Assembly (NCBI GenBank): GCA_050954505.1
Contig: JBPBPY010000199.1
Coordinates: forward strand, 1-14,259
From: JAQGMO01 sp050954505
GTDB lineage: Bacteria; Pseudomonadota; Gammaproteobacteria; Burkholderiales; Burkholderiaceae_D
Length of the DNA stretch: 14,259 bases
Reading direction: 5' to 3'
Shown here one piece after another: positions 1 to 7,371 of the stretch; position 1 is the first letter of the stretch, and the number at the start of each line of letters is the position of its first letter. The notes under the pieces are model-generated. The model saw only the letters and a program-made list of their open reading frames with translations. It had not been told where the DNA came from and made no database searches. The translations under genes were made by a program, and so were the position numbers.

Positions 1-100
1 ACTTTTCAATCGAATAACTATTTGCAGATTGAGGACACGCCCTAGGCAGATGCCAAATAAAAAGAATTTGCTCAAAAGAAGTTTCTTTTAAGTAACTCAT
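1..100 (-). CDS. Partial unidentified protein, N-terminal 33 codons
   Basis: An open frame starts with ATG at 100-98 and runs without a stop to the left edge, giving 33 residues that begin MSYLKETSFEQILF. A strong ribosome binding site (AGGAG, about 7 bases before the ATG) supports the start, and a promoter-like TTGACA box lies further upstream. The stretch is clearly more AT-rich than the genes to its right, which could mean transferred DNA or simply a different gene class. I recognise no family from so short a piece. It is divergent from the manganese catalase gene. The call depends mainly on the ribosome binding site and the open frame; chance openness over 33 codons is possible. Confidence 0.4.
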   Translation of the reverse strand, partial: MSYLKETSFEQILFIWHLPRACPQSANSYSIEK

Positions 101-176
101 TTTTTTCTCCTACAACGACGCCTGTTTTCCTGACGCTTTGAACAAGCGTTACGCTGACATTTCGCTTACTGCTTGT

Positions 177-206
177 CTGATATTGGCGTGGAACCATCTG
201 TGTCAA
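177..206 (-). promoter_or_regulatory. Putative sigma70-type promoter for the left-edge gene
   Basis: On the minus strand a perfect TTGACA (-35, positions 206-201) is followed after 18 bases by TATCAG (-10, positions 182-177, four of six consensus bases). It would start transcription near 170 and give a leader of about 70 bases before the ATG at 100. On the plus strand the same area carries only a weak candidate for the catalase gene: CTGACA at 154-159, 18 bases, TGATAT at 178-183. I see nothing else structured in 101-306 apart from short inverted repeats such as GCGTTACGC. Confidence 0.35.
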
Positions 207-306
207 TCTTCTTGGGTGCTAAAAAACATCCAGCGATTTTTCGCACTTCGGACACATTGCTGCATGTCCCTTCTGGCAAACCCCTTAACTGACAGAAAGA
301 TTCAAT

Positions 307-1221
307 ATGTTTACGCACAATAAGCGCTTGCAATACACCGTCCGTGTCAGCGAAACCAATCCTGGCCTGGCCAACCTGATGCTGGAACAATTCGGCGGCC
401 CACAAGGTGAACTGGCAGCAGCCTGTCGCTACTTTACCCAATCGATCGCGGAAGACGACCCTGGCCGCAAAGATATGCTGATGGACATCGCCACAGAAGA
501 ACTCAGCCACCTGGAAGTCATCGGCAGCATCGTCGTCATGCTCAACAAGGGCGCCAAGGGCCGTCTGGCCGAAGGCGTTGAATCCGAAGGCGAGTTGTAC
601 CGCTCGATTACCGGCGCCGGCAACGACAGCCACTTGACACAGTTGCTGTACGGCGGCGGTGCGCCCCTGATCAATTCAGCCGGTGTGCCATTCACTGCAG
701 CGTATATCGACACCATCGGCGAGCCGTCTGCCGATCTGCGTTCCAACATTGCCGCTGAAGCAAGGGCGAAGATTGTCTACGAACGAATGATCGCCATGAC
801 GGACGATCCAGGTGTCAAGGAAGCGCTGGGCTTTTTGATGACGCGCGAAATCGCCCACCAGAAGTCGTTTGAAAAAGCCTTGTACGCCATGGAACCGAAT
901 TTCCCGCCAGGCAAACTGCAGGGTGATCCCAACTTTACCAGTGTATATTTCAATATGTCCCAGGGAGAAACGCAAACGCGTGGTCCGTGGAACGAAGGCG
1001 GTGACTGGAATTTTGTCTCCGACCGCAATGCACAGGCTGCAGTCGATGGTGGCAGCGGTACCGCAACGGTTGGCTTGACGGCCAACGAAGCAGAACAGCT
1101 CGATGCCATGGCCATCCGTACCACGTCCGATCCGGCCGCCGATCCGCTGACCGGTGCCGAACTGGGCATGCTGGGTGGGCAGCCCGACCTGGCACCGAAG
1201 AAAAGCGGCTTCTTTTCTTGA
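307..1221 (+). CDS. Manganese (non-haem) catalase
   Basis: The product (304 residues) belongs to the dimanganese catalases, which convert hydrogen peroxide to water and oxygen in the cytoplasm. The ferritin-like four-helix core carries the expected metal ligands: Glu35 (GGPQGELAAACRYF), Glu65 and His68 (TEELSHLE), Glu151 (AAEARAKIVYERM) and His184 (REIAHQKSF). The family-typical MFTHNKRLQYTV start and the GGGAPLINSAG loop are present, and the length is normal for the KatN/YdbD-type enzymes. The C-terminal tail after about residue 235 is low-complexity and acidic. ATG at 307 is preceded by AGAAAGA as a weak ribosome binding site; the family N-terminus fits this start. It leads a same-strand cluster with a ZIP metal transporter (49 bases downstream) and a small stress-type protein, so the locus looks like an oxidative-stress group. 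Confidence 0.95.
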   Translation: MFTHNKRLQYTVRVSETNPGLANLMLEQFGGPQGELAAACRYFTQSIAEDDPGRKDMLMDIATEELSHLEVIGSIVVMLNKGAKGRLAEGVESEGELYRSITGAGNDSHLTQLLYGGGAPLINSAGVPFTAAYIDTIGEPSADLRSNIAAEARAKIVYERMIAMTDDPGVKEALGFLMTREIAHQKSFEKALYAMEPNFPPGKLQGDPNFTSVYFNMSQGETQTRGPWNEGGDWNFVSDRNAQAAVDGGSGTATVGLTANEAEQLDAMAIRTTSDPAADPLTGAELGMLGGQPDLAPKKSGFFS

Positions 1222-1230
1222 TCGTGGTAC

Positions 1231-1273
1231 GAATTGCGGTGGGGCGCCACCGCATTGAAAGGGAATTGCGGTG
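1231..1273 (+). promoter_or_regulatory. Two mutually exclusive hairpins over the ZIP gene start
   Basis: An 8-bp stem (TGCGGTGG at 1235-1242 with CCACCGCA at 1247-1254, loop GGCG) lies in the 49-base gap after the catalase stop. The 11-base string GAATTGCGGTG occurs twice, at 1231-1241 and 1263-1273, and the second copy ends in the GTG start codon of the transporter gene. The 3' arm can therefore pair instead with TGCGGTG at 1267-1273 (7 bp, 12-base loop holding the AAAGGGA ribosome binding site). No T-run follows, so it is not a clear terminator. Regulation by switching between the two forms is inference. Confidence 0.35.
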
Positions 1274-2197
1274 CCTCCTACATTGAATCAAGCAAGTCGC
1301 CATGCGCCTCAGGACCTTCCTGCTGCGCGCTCGAAACGCTGGCGATGGACTGTGCTGGTTGTGCTGGCCGTTGCCGCCTTGGGATGGTACTGGCCAATCC
1401 TGTCTGCCATGCTCTCGCAAACCTTCAGCACCCGTATCCATGGCGCCCTGCTAGGTGGCGGCACCGCTGCGCTGGCAACCGCACTGGGAACGCTGCCGAT
1501 CCTGTTTTCGCAGAATTTTTCCCAGCGCACCTATGACAGCTTCCTCGGGTTCGGTGCGGGCGTCATGCTGGCTGCAACGGCATTCTCGCTGGTGCTGCCT
1601 GCCATTGCAGCCGCCACTGCGCAAGGTGCCTCCCCGATGCTGGCCAGCGCCATCGTCGGTGGCGGCATCCTGCTTGGCGCAGCACTGATCCTGCTGTTGT
1701 CGCAATTGCCTGCCCATCAATTCCTGTCCCATTCTGCCGATGCAGCGGTACAGTTTTCATTGCGCAGGGCCTGGCTGTTCGTGGCCGCCGTTGCCGTCCA
1801 CAACCTGCCTGAAGGCCTGGCAATTGGCGTGGCCTACGGCGGCATCGATACCGGCCAGGCCAATACGCTGGCAACCGGCATCGCCATCCAGGACATCCCT
1901 GAAGGCATGGTGGTGGCACTGGCACTGCGCACGGTCGGGTACGGGAAATGAACGTCGGCAGGCTACGGCGTGGCATCAGGCTTGATCGAACCGATTGCCG
2001 CGGTGGCCGGTGCGATCCTGGTCGGTATCTGCGCGCCACTGTTGCCGTGGGGGCTGGCCATTGCCGCAGGAGCGATGCTGTTCGTGATCTGCCACGAAGT
2101 CATTCCGGAAGCGCACAGGAACGGTTTTGGAACGGCAGCGATGAGCAGTCTGGTAGCCGGCTTTGCCGTCATGATGGTTCTCGACACTGCCCTGTGA
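1271..2197 (+). pseudogene. ZIP-family divalent metal transporter, interrupted by in-frame TGA
   Basis: ZIP proteins move divalent metals (zinc, iron, manganese) into the cytoplasm across the inner membrane. The reading frame from GTG 1271 shows the family's helix 4 and 5 signatures, HNLPEG at residues 177-182 and IQDIPEG at 206-212, in a protein rich in hydrophobic helices. A TGA at 1949-1951 (codon 227) stops it. The same frame then continues with ASGLIEPIAAVAGAIL, PLLPWGLAIAAGAML and FVICHEVIPEAHRNGFG to a natural TGA at 2195-2197, which are the last ZIP helices. Bacterial ZIP proteins commonly have Trp at about the interrupted position (GYxxW), so a single TGG to TGA change explains it; this is recalled family knowledge, not an alignment. 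A product ending at residue 226 would lack the final helices and part of the metal path. Start evidence: AAAGGGA shortly before the GTG. A sequencing error is the main alternative. Confidence 0.85.
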
Positions 2198-2265
2198 CCG
2201 CGCCCTTGCCCATTCAAATGCCTGAATTTTTTCAACAATCAACACAGACAACGAAGGCCAAACCC

Positions 2266-2625
2266 ATGAACGATCACAGCACCTGGCTCTTCTCGGATAT
2301 CGACGAAGCAGCCCACGCAAAAAACGCCTTGCTCGAATCGGGCCTGCCGCAGGAGCAGATTCGCATCGATGTCCTCTCCGATGAAGCGGCGCCGGTGGAG
2401 GGCAATTTCGCCCTCGAATACAAGGATGCTGCCAAGGACAACGACAACAGCATCCTCGACAAGGTGCTCACTTCCAATGACCTCAACGAAGGACAGGGTC
2501 GCCAGCCGGTCGACTGGCATACGGTCTGCGCCTTGGTTGCCATCCATGGTGGGCAACTGACACATGAAGCAGTGCGCACGCTGATGAGCGAATTCAAGAC
2601 GCATGAACGTGTGACTGCGGGCTGA
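2266..2625 (+). CDS. Small acidic stress-type protein, possibly YflT-like
   Basis: This 119-residue soluble protein starts at ATG 2266 with AAGG about 9 bases upstream; the same frame is open further upstream but only as a shadow of the ZIP gene. The first 45 residues (STWLFSDIDEAAHAKNALLESGLPQEQIRI) read like the beta-alpha-beta opening of the general stress protein 17M / YflT domain, where a short strand is followed by a helix and the phrase on a residue pair being 'in-between'. That assignment is tentative. The middle is acidic (KDAAKDNDNSILDKVL), and the end (HTVCALVAIHGGQLTHEAVRTLMSEFKTHERV) looks like a strand followed by a helix. There is no signal peptide or membrane segment. It lies 68 bases after the ZIP gene on the same strand, and proteins of this kind often accompany stress genes such as catalases. 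Function is unknown. Confidence 0.7.
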   Translation: MNDHSTWLFSDIDEAAHAKNALLESGLPQEQIRIDVLSDEAAPVEGNFALEYKDAAKDNDNSILDKVLTSNDLNEGQGRQPVDWHTVCALVAIHGGQLTHEAVRTLMSEFKTHERVTAG

Positions 2626-2798
2626 AGCGCAACCGTGCTGCATGGCGTTGCCAATGAAAGGGTACGCCGTGCAGGACGATCAACACAGCGCAAAGCACTG
2701 CGGGCGCGGCATGCGGTGCTGCTGATCCAAGGACCGTCAAATGCTGTCACCGCTTCGGCACCGCCATAATCGGTGATTGCTTGCGATACAAGGGCACA

Positions 2799-2816
2799 AA
2801 TCGGATACATCCGATT
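2799..2816. promoter_or_regulatory. 18-bp dyad abutting the hlyB promoter, operator candidate
   Basis: AATCGGAT at 2799-2806 and ATCCGATT at 2809-2816 are perfect inverted arms separated by AC. The right arm ends one base before the -35 box at 2818. Size, symmetry and position fit a site for a dimeric helix-turn-helix regulator, which could activate or repress. No regulator gene is nearby in the window, so the protein is unknown. Confidence 0.5.
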
Positions 2817-2817
2817 G

Positions 2818-2845
2818 TTGTTAAAGCTGAATCACAATTTAATAT
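2818..2845 (+). promoter_or_regulatory. Putative sigma70 promoter for the hlyB-hlyD pair
   Basis: TTGTTA at 2818-2823 (-35), a 16-base spacer, and TAATAT at 2840-2845 (-10) make a good consensus match in the only AT-rich stretch of the gap. Transcription would begin near 2852 and leave a leader of about 67 bases before the TTG at 2919. Confidence 0.5.
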
Positions 2846-2918
2846 TTATAGTCGCGTTGCCGGCCGCAGGTTTTAATCAAGTGCAGTTTTCGCATTCAAC
2901 TCACGATCGATTAAAAAA

Positions 2919-5150
2919 TTGCTGCCCTATACCGATACCGGAAATCCGACGCAGTCGCGAGCGTATGCTCGCGCTGACCGAGCCGATGCAACGGCTCCAT
3001 CCAGCGCCGACATACAAGCACCCTCCATCGACACGGCACTGGCCTGCCTGGTGATCATCGCCCATTTTCATGGCATGGCGGTGGACAAGGACCAGTTGGC
3101 GCATGAGTTCAGCCCTGCTGGCTTGCTCTTTGGCAGTGCGGATATCCTGCTGGCGGCGAAAAGTCTGGACTTCAAGGCCAGCCTGGTGAAGGTCGCTTCG
3201 CAGCGGCTGGACAAGATACCGTTGCCGGCCATTGCCGTCATGACCGATGGGCGCGGCGAGCCAGCTTACTGCATCCTTGCCCGGATCGAGGCCGGCAGCG
3301 ATGAAATGCAATTGCTGATTCATTGCCCTGTTTCAGGCCAGCCTGAAGCGCTGACCCTGGAGCAGTTCACGACGCGCTGGAACGGGGAAATGATCCTGTT
3401 TGCATCGCGCGCCTCGATGGCAGGTACGCTGGCCAGGTTCGACTTCACCTGGTTCATTCCCGCCGTCGTCAAATACCGCAGGCTGCTTTGCCAGGTGCTG
3501 CTGGTGAGCCTGGTCCTGCAGATGTTTGCCTTGGTTACGCCACTGTTTTTTTAGGTCGTGATGGACAAGGTACTGGTGCATCGCGGTTTTACCACGCTCG
3601 ATGTGATTGCCGTTGGCCTCGTGGTGGTGGTGCTGTTCGAAGTCATGCTGTCCTGTTTGCGCAGCTATGTGTTCGCTCACACCACCAGCCGTATCGACGT
3701 TGAACTCGGGGCGCGTCTGTTTCGCCATCTGGTCAATTTGCCGTTATCCTACTTCCAGGCCAGGCGGGTGGGCGACTCGGTTGCGCGCATGCGCGAGTTG
3801 GAGAATATCCGTGCATTCCTGACCGGCAACGCCATCACGGCGCTGCTGGACCTGCTTTTTTCCTGCGTGTTCATTGCAGTGATGGTGTATTACAGCGGCT
3901 GGCTGACCTTGATCGTGGTCGCTTCCCTGCCCTGCTATGTCCTGACTTCGCTGTTGCTCACGCCGCTGCTGCGCGCCCGTCTGCACGAGAAATTCAACCG
4001 TGGTGCCGAAAACCAGGCCTTTCTGGTGGAAACCGTCAGTGGCATCGACACGCTCAAGGCCACGGCAGTGGAAAACCACTGGATCCGCAAATGGGAAAAC
4101 CAGCTCGCTGCCTATGTCTCGGCCAGCTTTCGCACCGCTACCCTGGCCACACTGGCCAATGGCAGCGTATCGCTGATTTCCAGGATGGTCACCGTTGCCA
4201 CCATGTATGCCGGCGCCCGGCTGGTGATCGACAACCAGCTCTCGGTGGGCCAGCTGATTGCCTTCAACATGCTGGCCGGCCAGGTGGCCCAGCCGGTCAT
4301 GCGCCTGGCGCAGATGTGGACCGACTTCCAGCAAACCGGCATCTCGGTGCAGCGCCTGGGGGACATTCTCAATACCCGTACCGAGCTGGCCGGCAATCGC
4401 AGTGCCATGCCGGCACTGGGCGGACGCATCTGTCTGGAAGAGGTGGTTTTTCGCTACCGCTCCGACGGCCCGGAAGTCCTGCGCGGCGTGTCGCTTGAAG
4501 TGGCGGCCGGAGAAGTGATCGGCATCGTCGGACGCTCCGGTTCGGGCAAGAGTACCGTGACCAGACTGATACAGCGCCTGTACATACCGCAACGCGGCCG
4601 GGTGCTGGTCGACGGCATCGACCTGGCATTGGCCGAGGGCAGTTCGCTGCGGCGCCAGATCGGCGTGGTGTTGCAGGAGAATGTACTGTTTGCGCGCAGC
4701 ATTCGCGACAATATTGCGCTGGCCCACCCCAGCGCATCGATGGAAGCGGTGATCCAGGCTGCCCGCCTGGCCGGTGCCCATGAATTCATCCTTGACCTGG
4801 CGCAGGGATATGACACCCTGGTTGGCGAACATGGTTCCACCCTGTCCGGTGGGCAGCGCCAGCGCATTGCCATTGCGCGCGCGCTGCTGACCGATCCGCG
4901 CGTACTGATCTTCGATGAAGCCACCAGCGCGCTCGATTATGAAAGCGAACGCATCATCCAGGACAACATGAAAGCCATCAGCCGCAGCCGCACGGTGATC
5001 ATCATCGCGCACCGTCTTTCCGCGGTGCGCGATGCCGACCGCATTGTGGTCATGGACCGCGGTGCCATCGTCGAGTGCGGCAGCCATGCCGAATTGCTTG
5101 CCCGGGACAATGGCCACTATGCGCGGCTCCACAGCATGCAGCAGGTCTGA
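2919..5150 (+). pseudogene. HlyB-like type I secretion ABC transporter, interrupted by in-frame TAG
   Basis: HlyB-type proteins are inner-membrane ABC transporters that, with HlyD and an outer-membrane TolC, export RTX proteins. The full frame would give 743 residues. Order: N-terminal C39-like domain (about 35-150; the catalytic cysteine position reads DTALACL, so it is a non-cleaving docking domain as in HlyB), first membrane helix (about 187-210), then TAG at 3552-3554 (codon 212), five more helices, and an ATPase domain with Walker A GRSGSGKST (538-546), LSGGQRQR (from 642), Walker B VLIFDEATSALD (from 662) and the IIAHRL switch. Escherichia coli HlyB reads TPLFFQVVMDKVL where this reads TPLFF-stop-VVMDKVL, so CAG to TAG explains the break. 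The second part could restart at GTG 3558 or ATG 3561 but would lack the docking domain and first helix. The only upstream start in frame is TTG 2919, without a visible ribosome binding site, a second sign of decay or a misplaced start. hlyD follows after two bases. Confidence 0.88.
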
Positions 5151-5152
5151 GC

Positions 5153-6589
5153 ATGGCAGCAATCACTTTGCCTCTGACACTGCAGGCTGCTGCCAGGCTG
5201 CTTGGCAAGTACGCCACTGCATTTCGGCATGCATGGCGACAGCGCCACCAGTGCGGTTTCCAGCGGCGCCTGGGCCATGAAACCCAATTCTTGCCGGCGG
5301 CCTTGTCGCTGCAGGAAACACCGCTGTCGCCGGCGCCCCATGCCGCCATCTGGATGCTGATGGGGTTTGCCTTGCTGGCGCTCTTGTGGGCCTGCTTTGG
5401 CCAGATCGATGTGGTGGCCACGGCCCAGGGAAAAGTGGTGCCGAGCGACCGCAGCAAGATCATCCAGGCGTTTGATACCGCAACTGTCAAGCGCATCCAT
5501 GTCAGCGATGGCCAGCTCGTCAAGGCAGGGGAAACCCTGATCACGCTGGACGCAACCGCCACCCAGGCCGACCATCATCGGCTCGTCAGTGAACTGGCAG
5601 GCGCGCGCTTGCAGATTGCCCGCGCCCAGGCGCTGTTGCTGGCGCTCGACCGCAACGGTGCTGCCACGCTGCTGCGCCCGGCCGGTGCCAGCGACAGTCA
5701 ATATCATGAATCGCAGCGGCTGCTGGCGGGACAGATGGCGGAGGTCAATGCGCGGCGCACAAGCTTGCAGGCACAGGCCGTGCGCCACGAAGCAGAAATG
5801 CGCTCCATCCAGGCCCTGGAGCGCAAGCTGGAGCAGACCCTGCCGATTGCCAGCCAGCGCGCCAGCGATTACAAAAACCTGGTGGAACAAAATTATGTGT
5901 CCAGGCATGGCTACCTGGAACGCGAGCAGGCGCGCATCGAACAGGAAGCCGACCTGGCGAACCTGCGCGGCAAGCTGGAGGAAAACGCGGCGGCCATCCG
6001 CGAGGTTGCCAGCCGCAGCCAGGAGTTGCTCGCCCAGACGCGCCGCGCCAGCCTCGACAGCATCACCGATGGCCAGCAAAAGGCTGCTGCGTTTGAGCAG
6101 GAATTGCTCAAGGCCGCTTCACGGGACCGTCTCATGCGGCTGGTTTCACCGGTCGACGGCACGGTCCAGCAATTGATGGCGCACACTGTCGGCGGCGTGG
6201 TCACTCCTGCGCAAACACTGATGACGATCGTGCCGCGCGATGATGCGCTGGAGGTGGAAGCATTCGTGGAAAACAAGGACATCGGCTTTGTCAGGCCGGG
6301 CCAGGATGCCGAAGTCAAGATCGAAACCTTCCGCTACACCCGGTACGGCACGCTGCACGCCAATGTCAGCTCGGTGTCGCACGATGCCATCAATGATGAA
6401 AAGCGCGGTCTGATCTATTCGACGCGGGTGAAAATGCACAAGTCGACCATGGATATCGACGGCACCCAGGTCAGCTTGAGTCCGGGCATGGCCGTGTCAG
6501 TGGAAATCAAGACCGGCAAGCGGCGCGTGATCGATTACTTCCTCGCGCCGCTGATCACCCACACCAGCGAGAGCTTGCGTGAACGATGA
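5153..6589 (+). CDS. HlyD-like membrane fusion protein of type I secretion
   Basis: HlyD proteins span inner membrane and periplasm and bridge the HlyB transporter to TolC. The product has 478 residues, the same length as E. coli HlyD, and ends with the same residues, ESLRER. Order: cytoplasmic N-terminus with the family phrase EFLPA-like ETQFLPAALSLQETPLSP, one membrane helix at about 64-84 (AAIWMLMGFALLALLWACFG), a barrel-sandwich half (VVATAQGKVVPSDRSK), a long Gln/Ala/Arg-rich coiled coil at about 140-330, the second lipoyl half (VSPVDGTVQQLMAHTVGGVVT), and the beta-barrel (ENKDIGFVRPGQDAEVKIETFRYTRYG). I chose ATG 5153, two bases after the hlyB stop, over upstream starts inside hlyB, because it gives the family length. 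It is intact although its partner is interrupted. The gene ends 36 bases from the convergent merP; I see no clear terminator there. Confidence 0.93.
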   Translation: MAAITLPLTLQAAARLLGKYATAFRHAWRQRHQCGFQRRLGHETQFLPAALSLQETPLSPAPHAAIWMLMGFALLALLWACFGQIDVVATAQGKVVPSDRSKIIQAFDTATVKRIHVSDGQLVKAGETLITLDATATQADHHRLVSELAGARLQIARAQALLLALDRNGAATLLRPAGASDSQYHESQRLLAGQMAEVNARRTSLQAQAVRHEAEMRSIQALERKLEQTLPIASQRASDYKNLVEQNYVSRHGYLEREQARIEQEADLANLRGKLEENAAAIREVASRSQELLAQTRRASLDSITDGQQKAAAFEQELLKAASRDRLMRLVSPVDGTVQQLMAHTVGGVVTPAQTLMTIVPRDDALEVEAFVENKDIGFVRPGQDAEVKIETFRYTRYGTLHANVSSVSHDAINDEKRGLIYSTRVKMHKSTMDIDGTQVSLSPGMAVSVEIKTGKRRVIDYFLAPLITHTSESLRER

Positions 6590-6625
6590 GGCGCGCCAGG
6601 CGACCGTGCCCGCCGCATCTCCCGA

Positions 6626-6916
6626 TCAGTTCGGCGCGCTCTTGATGAAGGACGGATAACCGGCATCCGAGGTTGCCTTTTTCAATGCATCGGTGCTGGT
6701 CTTGCTGTCATCGAACACCACCACTGCTTCGCGCCTCTCGTAACTGACCTTGGCCCGTGTCACCCCCGGCACCTTGTTGAGCGCAGCCTTGATGGTGATT
6801 GGACAGGTGGCGCAATCCATGGTCGGCACATTCAGCGCCACGGTCCGGGTTTCGGCGTGTGCCAGTGGCACGGCGCACAGCAGGGCTGCAAGCGCAGCGC
6901 ATTGAATTCGGTTCAT
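6626..6916 (-). CDS. merP: MerP-like periplasmic mercury-binding protein
   Basis: MerP is a small periplasmic protein that binds mercuric ion with two cysteines and passes it to MerT. The 96-residue product has a signal peptide (MNRIQCAALAALLCAVPLAHA, cleavage after residue 21) and a heavy-metal-associated domain with the motif TMDCATCP, Cys35 and Cys38. The classic MerP motif is GMTCAAC, so the residue before the first cysteine differs (Asp for Thr). The remainder (VPGVTRAKVSYERREAVVVFDD and DAGYPSF) is typical of the family. ATG 6916 is chosen because the signal peptide begins there; the frame is open upstream to 7042 through merT. It lies 23 bases after merT. With no merR or merA nearby, another soft metal is possible as the ligand. 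Confidence 0.9.
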   Translation of the reverse strand: MNRIQCAALAALLCAVPLAHAETRTVALNVPTMDCATCPITIKAALNKVPGVTRAKVSYERREAVVVFDDSKTSTDALKKATSDAGYPSFIKSAPN

Positions 6917-6939
6917 GATCGGCCCAGTGGTGTGGTACT

Positions 6940-7362
6940 TCAATAGAAAATCGGGGCAAGCAGCGGGAACAGCAGCAGCAGTGCGATCAGGCCTGCACTG
7001 ACGACAAAAACCCGCCGGGAAAAACGTCGCCGCCTGGTGCAATCATCGGCCTGAGGATAAGTGCAACCGGCGGCGGGACGAAACAGCAGATAACCAGCCC
7101 AGCCGAGCGCTGCCAGGGCAATGACGATGAACACCGGCGTCACTGGCGCCATGGCCGTCAGGTTGACCATCCACGCACCGCCAATGCCGAGCAATACCAG
7201 CACCAGCGGCAGCACGCAACAGGTCGAGGCGAGCAGCGTCGAGAGCAAACCAAGGGCAACCAGTCCCAGGCTCAGGCGCGACCGCGCTGGATCGCGATCC
7301 CCCTGCGGCTGCGGCAGCGGATCGAACGCCTCGGCGGCGGGCCGTCCTGGCAAGCTCGGCAT
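6940..7362 (-). CDS. merT: MerT-like inner-membrane mercuric transport protein
   Basis: MerT carries mercuric ion through the inner membrane. The 140-residue product shows the first-helix cysteine pair STCCVLPLVLVLLG (Cys48, Cys49), the phrase GGAWMVNLTAM, a second helix (VFIVIALAALGWAGYLLF), a cytoplasmic loop with Cys100 and Cys108 (GCTYPQADDC), and a third helix (VFVVSAGLIALLLLFPLL). These are all the elements of a full MerT. Canonical MerT has about 116 residues; here about 30 extra hydrophilic, Pro/Arg-rich residues precede the first helix. Start ATG 7362 lies 9 bases after the stop of the transglutaminase gene, suggesting one transcript. No strong ribosome binding site is seen, so a downstream start is possible. 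Confidence 0.9.
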   Translation of the reverse strand: MPSLPGRPAAEAFDPLPQPQGDRDPARSRLSLGLVALGLLSTLLASTCCVLPLVLVLLGIGGAWMVNLTAMAPVTPVFIVIALAALGWAGYLLFRPAAGCTYPQADDCTRRRRFSRRVFVVSAGLIALLLLFPLLAPIFY

Positions 7363-7371
7363 GGGCAGGGC

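Larger units (their letters stand above)
2626..2918. other. Intergenic region, 293 bases, before the secretion genes
   Basis: No convincing gene is present. The left half is GC-rich and holds a possible stem of 8 bp (AGCACTGC at 2694-2701 with GCGGTGCT at 2713-2720, one G-U pair, 11-base loop) without a T-run, so at best a weak terminator for the small protein upstream. The right half, from about 2785, turns AT-rich and holds a dyad and a promoter described separately. A GTG at 2881 in another frame opens a short frame of uncertain value. Confidence 0.5.

Noticed and set aside
1949..1951. Selenocysteine or alternative-code reading of the TGA and TAG
   Set aside because: TGA and TAG end other genes normally in this window (for example TAG at the transglutaminase end, TGA for the catalase, hlyD and puuE), and ZIP and HlyB have no Cys or selenocysteine at these places. 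Nonsense mutation is simpler.
3540..3560. Programmed frameshift at the T-run before TAG in hlyB
   Set aside because: Adding or removing one T does not restore the frame into the downstream domain, and both parts are already in the same frame.
3744..5162. Long minus-strand open frame of 472 codons
   Set aside because: It is antisense to the conserved HlyB sequence and has shadow-like composition.
6590..6625. Terminator between hlyD and merP
   Set aside because: The 36 bases contain GGCGCGCC, a short palindrome, but no stem with a T-run in either direction.
6626..7362. mer resistance transposon
   Set aside because: No merR, merA, inverted terminal repeats, transposase or resolvase are present around the MerT/MerP genes.
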